A stretch of DNA of 64,000 nucleotides from Phyllobacterium myrsinacearum (lineage in GTDB: Bacteria > Pseudomonadota > Alphaproteobacteria > Rhizobiales > Rhizobiaceae): assembly GCF_014138285.1 (NCBI RefSeq), contig NZ_JACGXN010000012.1:62001-126000 (forward strand), read 5' to 3'. Positions 59,958 through 64,000 of the stretch are shown here, piece by piece. How positions within the stretch are numbered: the first letter of the stretch is position 1; every line of letters starts with the position of its first letter. Both the position numbers and the translations under genes were made by a program. The notes beneath the pieces were generated by a model. It did not search any database. It was given only the letters and a program-made list of their open reading frames with translations, and had not been told where the DNA came from.

Positions 59958-60728
59958 ATGCGGCAGCCACTCGTCGCCATCACATCCGATGTCCGCACCT
60001 TTGAAAATTACACGTGGCATGCAGCGCCCGATCAGTATCTGAAGGCGGCGTACGACGCAGCGGGTGTCATCCCGATGATCGTACCGTCATTTGGCGAAGG
60101 CCTCGACATCGATGCCATTCTTGACGGCGTGGATGGGGTTCTGGTGACAGGCTCCAAGTCCAATGTCCATCCCTCGCTCTATGGTGTTGAACCAACCGAG
60201 GCACATGAACCCTACGACCCAGCCCGGGACGCAACGTCCTTGCCGCTGATCCGCCGGGCCATCGAGCGTGGCGTTCCTCTGCTTGCCATTTGCCGGGGCA
60301 TTCAGGAATTAAACGTTGCCCTCGGCGGCACCCTGGCGACAGAGATACAGGAGCTCGACGGCCGCATGGACCACCGGGCACCGCAATCCGACCAGCAGGC
60401 AGAGCGTTTTGCCATCCGCCATCCGGTACGCATCAAGCCCGGCTCGTGTCTGGCAAATGTCATGCAGGCGGATTCGGTTCAGGTTAATTCCGTGCACAGA
60501 CAGGCCATCGACAAGCCCGCAGCCGAGCTTGATATCGAGGCCGTGGCGGAAGATGGAACAATCGAAGCTGTTTCGGTCAAGAATGCCCGCGGATTTGCGG
60601 TCGGCGTACAATGGCATCCGGAATACTGGGTGAAAAGTGACAGCCCTTCGCACAAGATATTTGCCGCCTTTGGTGATGCGGCGCGCGCGCACAAGTCCAG
60701 CCGTGAGCGACTTCACGCGGCAGAATAG
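59958..60728 (+). CDS. Gamma-glutamyl-gamma-aminobutyrate hydrolase family (peptidase C26)
   Basis: A 256-residue class I glutamine-amidotransferase-like hydrolase of the PuuD type, which cleaves gamma-glutamyl bonds, for example in the putrescine catabolic route. The nucleophile Cys is in LLAICRGIQELNVALGG, and the His-Glu pair in GVQWHPEYW. The block DGVLVTGSKSNVHPSLYG is also typical. The ATG at 59958 follows ATGGAGCATTCCT. It is divergent from dctP with a gap of 265 bp, so the two may share a regulator. The substrate could be another gamma-glutamyl compound. Confidence 0.88.
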   Translation: MRQPLVAITSDVRTFENYTWHAAPDQYLKAAYDAAGVIPMIVPSFGEGLDIDAILDGVDGVLVTGSKSNVHPSLYGVEPTEAHEPYDPARDATSLPLIRRAIERGVPLLAICRGIQELNVALGGTLATEIQELDGRMDHRAPQSDQQAERFAIRHPVRIKPGSCLANVMQADSVQVNSVHRQAIDKPAAELDIEAVAEDGTIEAVSVKNARGFAVGVQWHPEYWVKSDSPSHKIFAAFGDAARAHKSSRERLHAAE

Positions 60729-60734
60729 AGACGT

Positions 60735-61178
60735 CTAGAGCAAATTCACACCTGTTGCTGACAATGAAAGAAGCACGGCGCGCGGCGCTACGCTGACATA
60801 GGCACGGCCGTCACCGCGACTGAATTCCACAATCGTCTTTCCGGTCTGATCAGCAAAGGCGATTGTACCGTCCTGATTATTGCGCCACTCCGTGGCGTTG
60901 GCCAGCGGTGGATACAGCGCAACGCAGTCCCTGTTGACACGCAGGGCATCATGACCCGGCAGGCCGTTTTCCTGAGGAAATGCCTTGCACTTGGCACCGC
61001 CGCCCGGTCCGCTGATCAGAAATGTCGGCGCATCGAACTCGGTCAATCCGGTCGAGGCCGTTGTAGTCGGGTCAACATTCACTGGCTGCGAGGCCGTGAA
61101 CGACACGAAATCAGCAAACAGCGCTGCAACGGCGATAAAAGACACAAAGCCGATCCCGGCAGTTAAACTCAGCTTCAC
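60735..61178 (-). CDS. AprI/Inh-like exported protein
   Basis: A 147-residue protein with a signal-anchor (LTAGIGFVSFIAVAALFADF). The mature part (from about residue 60) looks like the AprI/Inh metalloprotease-inhibitor fold: a Cys pair (CKAFPQ ... DCVALYP), then ATEWRNNQDGTIAFADQTG, FSRGDGRAYVSVAP and a final beta strand. Brucella Omp19 has this fold. Inhibition of a protease is only inferred. The GTG at 61178 follows GGGAGATCATC. Confidence 0.58.
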   Translation of the reverse strand: MKLSLTAGIGFVSFIAVAALFADFVSFTASQPVNVDPTTTASTGLTEFDAPTFLISGPGGGAKCKAFPQENGLPGHDALRVNRDCVALYPPLANATEWRNNQDGTIAFADQTGKTIVEFSRGDGRAYVSVAPRAVLLSLSATGVNLL

Positions 61179-61269
61179 GATGATCTCCCGGGGGTTTGCC
61201 CGGAACAACCTTATGCAAACAGGCTTAATCAAGCTTTAAGCCGTCTGATGAAAACGCGCAGCGCGAGCT

Positions 61270-62325
61270 CTACCGTTCTTTGGGCTTGGATGTGGACTGC
61301 CTGATGCGCAGTTCGGGCTTGATGAGTTCCTGCCGTGCGTGGGTATCGGCGCCGTTGAGCTGATCGAGCAATGCGCGGGCCGCGCGCTGGCCGACTTCGC
61401 GCTGACCGTTCCACACGGTTGTCAAAGCCGGCGTTGCAATTGCCGCCTCTTCCAGATCATCATAGCCGGTCACCGAAATATCGACGCCGGGAACCATGCC
61501 CGCGCGGGCAATACCGTTCATCATGCCAATGGCGGCCAGATCATTCCAGCAGACAGCAGCCGTCGGATGATCCTTCAAGGCCAGAAACTGCGGGGCGGCG
61601 TCAAAACCGGCCTGCTTGGTGCGCGGCCCGGGAATACGCCATTCCGGCTTGACCTCAAGTCCCGCCTTTTGCATCGCCAGAAGATAGCCTTCATAGCGGT
61701 CGCGGCCCGTTGATGTCTGGTCCGTGCCGCCGACCATGGCAATGCGTGTGTGTCCCAGTGAAATCAGATGATTCGTTGCCAGACTGATGCCGTAGGAATC
61801 ATCGCCGCGGAACACGGGTACATTTGCGTCCTTGACCGTACGCGCGATCAGGACAACCGGCAGGCCGTTATCCTCCGCCATGCGGATATCCTCGGCAGGC
61901 GTGCCGATTGCGGGCGACATGATGACGCCGTCGCCACCCAACTGCAGAACAGTCTCGATGAATGTGCGTTGTTTGTCGAGCTGGTCATAATGGTTCGACA
62001 GGATGAACGTCTGGCCTGATCGATCCAGCTCTCCCTCGATTGCCCGCAGAATTTCCGCGAAGAACGGGTTCATGATGTCATGAACGACCACACCGACAAT
62101 GCCCGAACGCGACGTCCGCAGGCTGGCGGCCCGGCGGTTATAGATATAACCGATGGCGCGGGCGTGCTCCTTGATCTTTTCGCGTGTCTGGTCGGCGACG
62201 AGCGGACTGTCGCGCAACGCGAGTGATACGGTTGCAGTGGACACTTTCAGCGCGTCAGCAATTGTCGATAGTTTGATCTTCTGCGCCAAAAACCGCCTCC
62301 CCGCCGTCTTGTTAGACAAATACAT
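61270..62325 (-). CDS. LacI-family transcriptional regulator
   Basis: A 351-residue regulator. The helix-turn-helix spans about residues 18-65 (LSTIADALKVSTATVSLALR and IGYIYNRRAA). A periplasmic-binding-like effector domain (about 75-340) follows, with GVVVHDIMNPFFAEIL, GISLATNHLISLGH and VTGYDDLEEAAIATPALTTV. The ligand is probably a sugar or a similar small molecule. The ATG at 62325 is annotated; an in-frame TTG at 62289 has a better ribosome site (GGGAGG) and would shorten the N-terminus by 12 residues. It is upstream of, and in the same direction as, the AprI-like gene. Confidence 0.88.
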   Translation of the reverse strand: MYLSNKTAGRRFLAQKIKLSTIADALKVSTATVSLALRDSPLVADQTREKIKEHARAIGYIYNRRAASLRTSRSGIVGVVVHDIMNPFFAEILRAIEGELDRSGQTFILSNHYDQLDKQRTFIETVLQLGGDGVIMSPAIGTPAEDIRMAEDNGLPVVLIARTVKDANVPVFRGDDSYGISLATNHLISLGHTRIAMVGGTDQTSTGRDRYEGYLLAMQKAGLEVKPEWRIPGPRTKQAGFDAAPQFLALKDHPTAAVCWNDLAAIGMMNGIARAGMVPGVDISVTGYDDLEEAAIATPALTTVWNGQREVGQRAARALLDQLNGADTHARQELIKPELRIRQSTSKPKER

Positions 62326-62435
62326 TGCCGTTCTCTGGCGTTATGCCATTGCAACCCGATAAATCAAAGCCCTTTCGCCGATTGCACCCGTCAAAGCACT
62401 AATTGAAGCGAGGACAAACAGAACCTTGAGTTGTG

Positions 62436-63398
62436 TTAGGACCGCATTCGCAAACGGTGTTCCCGATGCACGACATAAAGGCCGCTGCCAATGACAATAA
62501 CAGTGCCAAGAAGCGTATAAGCGTCCGGAAACTGACCGAAAAAGAGATATCCGAAGGCAAGCATCCAGACGATCTGCAAAAAAGGATAGGGGGCGAGTGC
62601 GGCGGTGGTCGCGCGCCGATAGGCAAGAATGATAAAATAGTGCCCGACGCCACCAAAGAAGCCGAGCAGAATCAGAAGCAAAACCTGAAATGGCGTTTGC
62701 GGAATGACTGCTTCCGTTATGGCGGGTGAAATCAGAACCGCAGGAGCCAATGCCGAAAAGAAGATCAGGCTCTCCGGTGATTCGCTGGCAGCCATCCGGC
62801 GGGTCAAAAGGACGTAGAGCGAATAGCTGAGCATTGCCAGTATGGAATAGGGCAAACCGGGATTAAGCGTTCCAAAACCCGGACGGGCAATGATCAGCAC
62901 GCCAATGAATGCCACAATAATCGCTGCCCAGCGGCGCCAGCCTGCCCATTCTCCCAGCAAGGGGCCAGCCAGAGCGGCAATCACCATGGGCGCAGCAAAT
63001 GTAATGGTGATTGTTTCTCCAAGCTGCATGGTCTGCAGGGCATAGAAATTGAAATAGGTGGAGCCGAACAGACACAGGCCGCGCAGCAATTGAAAGCGGA
63101 TGCTCTTGACCCTGAAAAGGGCGGGATTTCTCCAGCCCCGAAAAAAGATGAGAACCAGCACCGCATGCTCGACAAACCGCATCCATGAAACGAACGCCGG
63201 CGGAATGCCTTGAAGAACCAGATATTTGGCGCTTGAATCCAGACAGGTGAAGATGATACCCGCCGCAAAAATATAAAGAATTGCGGCAGCAGGAACGGCT
63301 TCCTGAGAAGGTGTGGTACTGGACAAGGCGCTAACCGATTCAGACAGGCAGGATATGTACTGCCATGTTAGCAATTTCACACCGTTTGTAATGGTCAA
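62436..63398 (-). CDS. EamA-family (DMT superfamily) transporter
   Basis: About 320 residues (the start is uncertain), with ten hydrophobic helices in two related halves, the classic EamA/RhaT fold. The second half holds ALAPYPFLQIVWMLAFGYLFFG. Substrates of this family vary (amino acids, nucleosides, drugs) and cannot be read here. The first codon of the longest frame is a TTG at 63398; a later start would remove part of a polar leader. It lies 21 bp downstream of the MarR gene, so it may be co-transcribed and controlled by it. Confidence 0.85.
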   Translation of the reverse strand: MTITNGVKLLTWQYISCLSESVSALSSTTPSQEAVPAAAILYIFAAGIIFTCLDSSAKYLVLQGIPPAFVSWMRFVEHAVLVLIFFRGWRNPALFRVKSIRFQLLRGLCLFGSTYFNFYALQTMQLGETITITFAAPMVIAALAGPLLGEWAGWRRWAAIIVAFIGVLIIARPGFGTLNPGLPYSILAMLSYSLYVLLTRRMAASESPESLIFFSALAPAVLISPAITEAVIPQTPFQVLLLILLGFFGGVGHYFIILAYRRATTAALAPYPFLQIVWMLAFGYLFFGQFPDAYTLLGTVIVIGSGLYVVHREHRLRMRS

Positions 63399-63419
63399 TC
63401 GACCATGTCAGGCAGAAAA

Positions 63420-63911
63420 TTACTCGTCGTCGCCGTCTTCGTCGTCGTGATCATCATCGGGACTTGTCTGGCGTAGCAGTTCAGCAGCCGACAAATTGAT
63501 CTCCAGGCGCTGGAGCATCTTGATCAGGGCTTTGCGCTCCTTCTTGTCAAAACCCTTCATCGCATCCTTCTCCGTCTTGCGGATGGATTTTTCGATAGCC
63601 TTGATTGCTTCGTTGCCCGTGTCCGTCAGGAAGATATGCGCCTGGCGCTGATCCGTCGCCGATCCCTCCTTCTTGACAAAACCCTGCGTCTGAAGTCGCG
63701 AAATGGTTTTGGTGATCGTCGGCGGACGAACACCAAGACGTTTCGCCAGAACGCTCGGAGACAACCCGTCCTCGTGTGCCAGTTGCAGCATCACAGCATC
63801 CTGTCCGGCATAGAAGCCATGGGCCAGGAGCCGCGTCGCCAATGCCGTTCGCGTCAAACGCGCGGTTGATTGCAGACGGTGAAGAATGAGAGGCTTGCGT
63901 TCCTTGACCAT
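63420..63911 (-). CDS. MarR-family transcriptional regulator
   Basis: A 163-residue winged-helix regulator. SVLAKRLGVRPPTITKTISRL is the recognition helix region, and KKEGSATDQRQAHIFLTDTG the wing. The protein ends in an unusual acidic tail (DDDHDDEDGDDE). The likely target is its own operon with the EamA gene. ATG at 63911; promoter region 63912-64000 is cut by the window edge. Confidence 0.9.
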   Translation of the reverse strand: MVKERKPLILHRLQSTARLTRTALATRLLAHGFYAGQDAVMLQLAHEDGLSPSVLAKRLGVRPPTITKTISRLQTQGFVKKEGSATDQRQAHIFLTDTGNEAIKAIEKSIRKTEKDAMKGFDKKERKALIKMLQRLEINLSAAELLRQTSPDDDHDDEDGDDE

Positions 63912-64000
63912 TCAAATTCCTGCTCGCTGTGAACCCATTGTCCGGTTAATGATAAGACGGCTAGCTCTTTTGGGTAAATGGCAATTATCAGACGAAAGAT

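Overview
The window is chromosomal DNA of an alphaproteobacterium of the order Hyphomicrobiales (Rhizobiales), most likely close to Brucella/Ochrobactrum/Phyllobacterium. The pointers are a Brucella-type Omp10 lipoprotein, an AprI/Inh-like protein, CpdR, homospermidine synthase, a three-subunit transhydrogenase, an aa3-oxidase subunit IV of the alphaproteobacterial type, an MmgR/suhB-type small RNA and several families of rhizobial palindromic intergenic repeats. Gene density is high and codon use is even. I see no prophage, intact insertion sequence, CRISPR array or conjugative island. The region looks like core genome with some transport and catabolic accessory genes.

Layout. 0-10 kb: trhO (cut by the window edge), a stand-alone muramidase, eda, a DUF882/MepK-like peptidase with a long Pro/Ala-rich tail, pepF, a heme-dependent N-demethylase-like gene (DUF3445) and homospermidine synthase, then about 1 kb of repeats. 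10-24 kb: a LysE exporter, omp10, a periplasmic 5'-nucleotidase fused to LysM, hemH, a MITE-like element, qmcA-nfeD, kdsD/kpsF, a beta-barrel outer membrane protein, galU, an MltB-type lytic transglycosylase and a DUF459 SGNH hydrolase. Most of these act on the envelope. 24-31 kb: gltBD (glutamate synthase) and threonine aldolase. 31-38 kb: a small heat shock gene behind a sigma-32-like promoter and ROSE-like RNA thermometer, a PepSY-like protein, two alpha/beta hydrolases, hisN, the MmgR-like sRNA, N-formylglutamate amidohydrolase, cpdR, tRNA-Val(GAC) and a MaoC hydratase.

38-44 kb: soxBDAG, the heterotetrameric sarcosine oxidase operon. 44-53 kb: rpsU, a TPR lipoprotein, a DUF3592 protein, pntAA-pntAB-pntB, cytochrome oxidase subunit IV, a 48-residue DUF3096 protein and a membrane PAS-GGDEF-EAL protein. 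53-64 kb: a lipoprotein and CGNR regulator divergent from a lone LivH-type permease, an SDR, a TRAP transporter (dctQM convergent with dctP), a class-I-glutamine-amidotransferase-like hydrolase, an AprI/Inh-like protein, and LacI, EamA and MarR genes.

How the parts fit. Nitrogen and one-carbon metabolism recurs (gltBD, soxBDAG, DUF3445 demethylase, threonine aldolase, formylglutamate amidohydrolase, gamma-glutamyl hydrolase family). PntAB supplies NADPH, which GltBD consumes. The most notable regulatory signals are the ROSE-like thermometer, the sRNA beside hisN and the dispersed palindromic elements. I did not find a clearly new multi-gene system; the less-described items are listed as findings.
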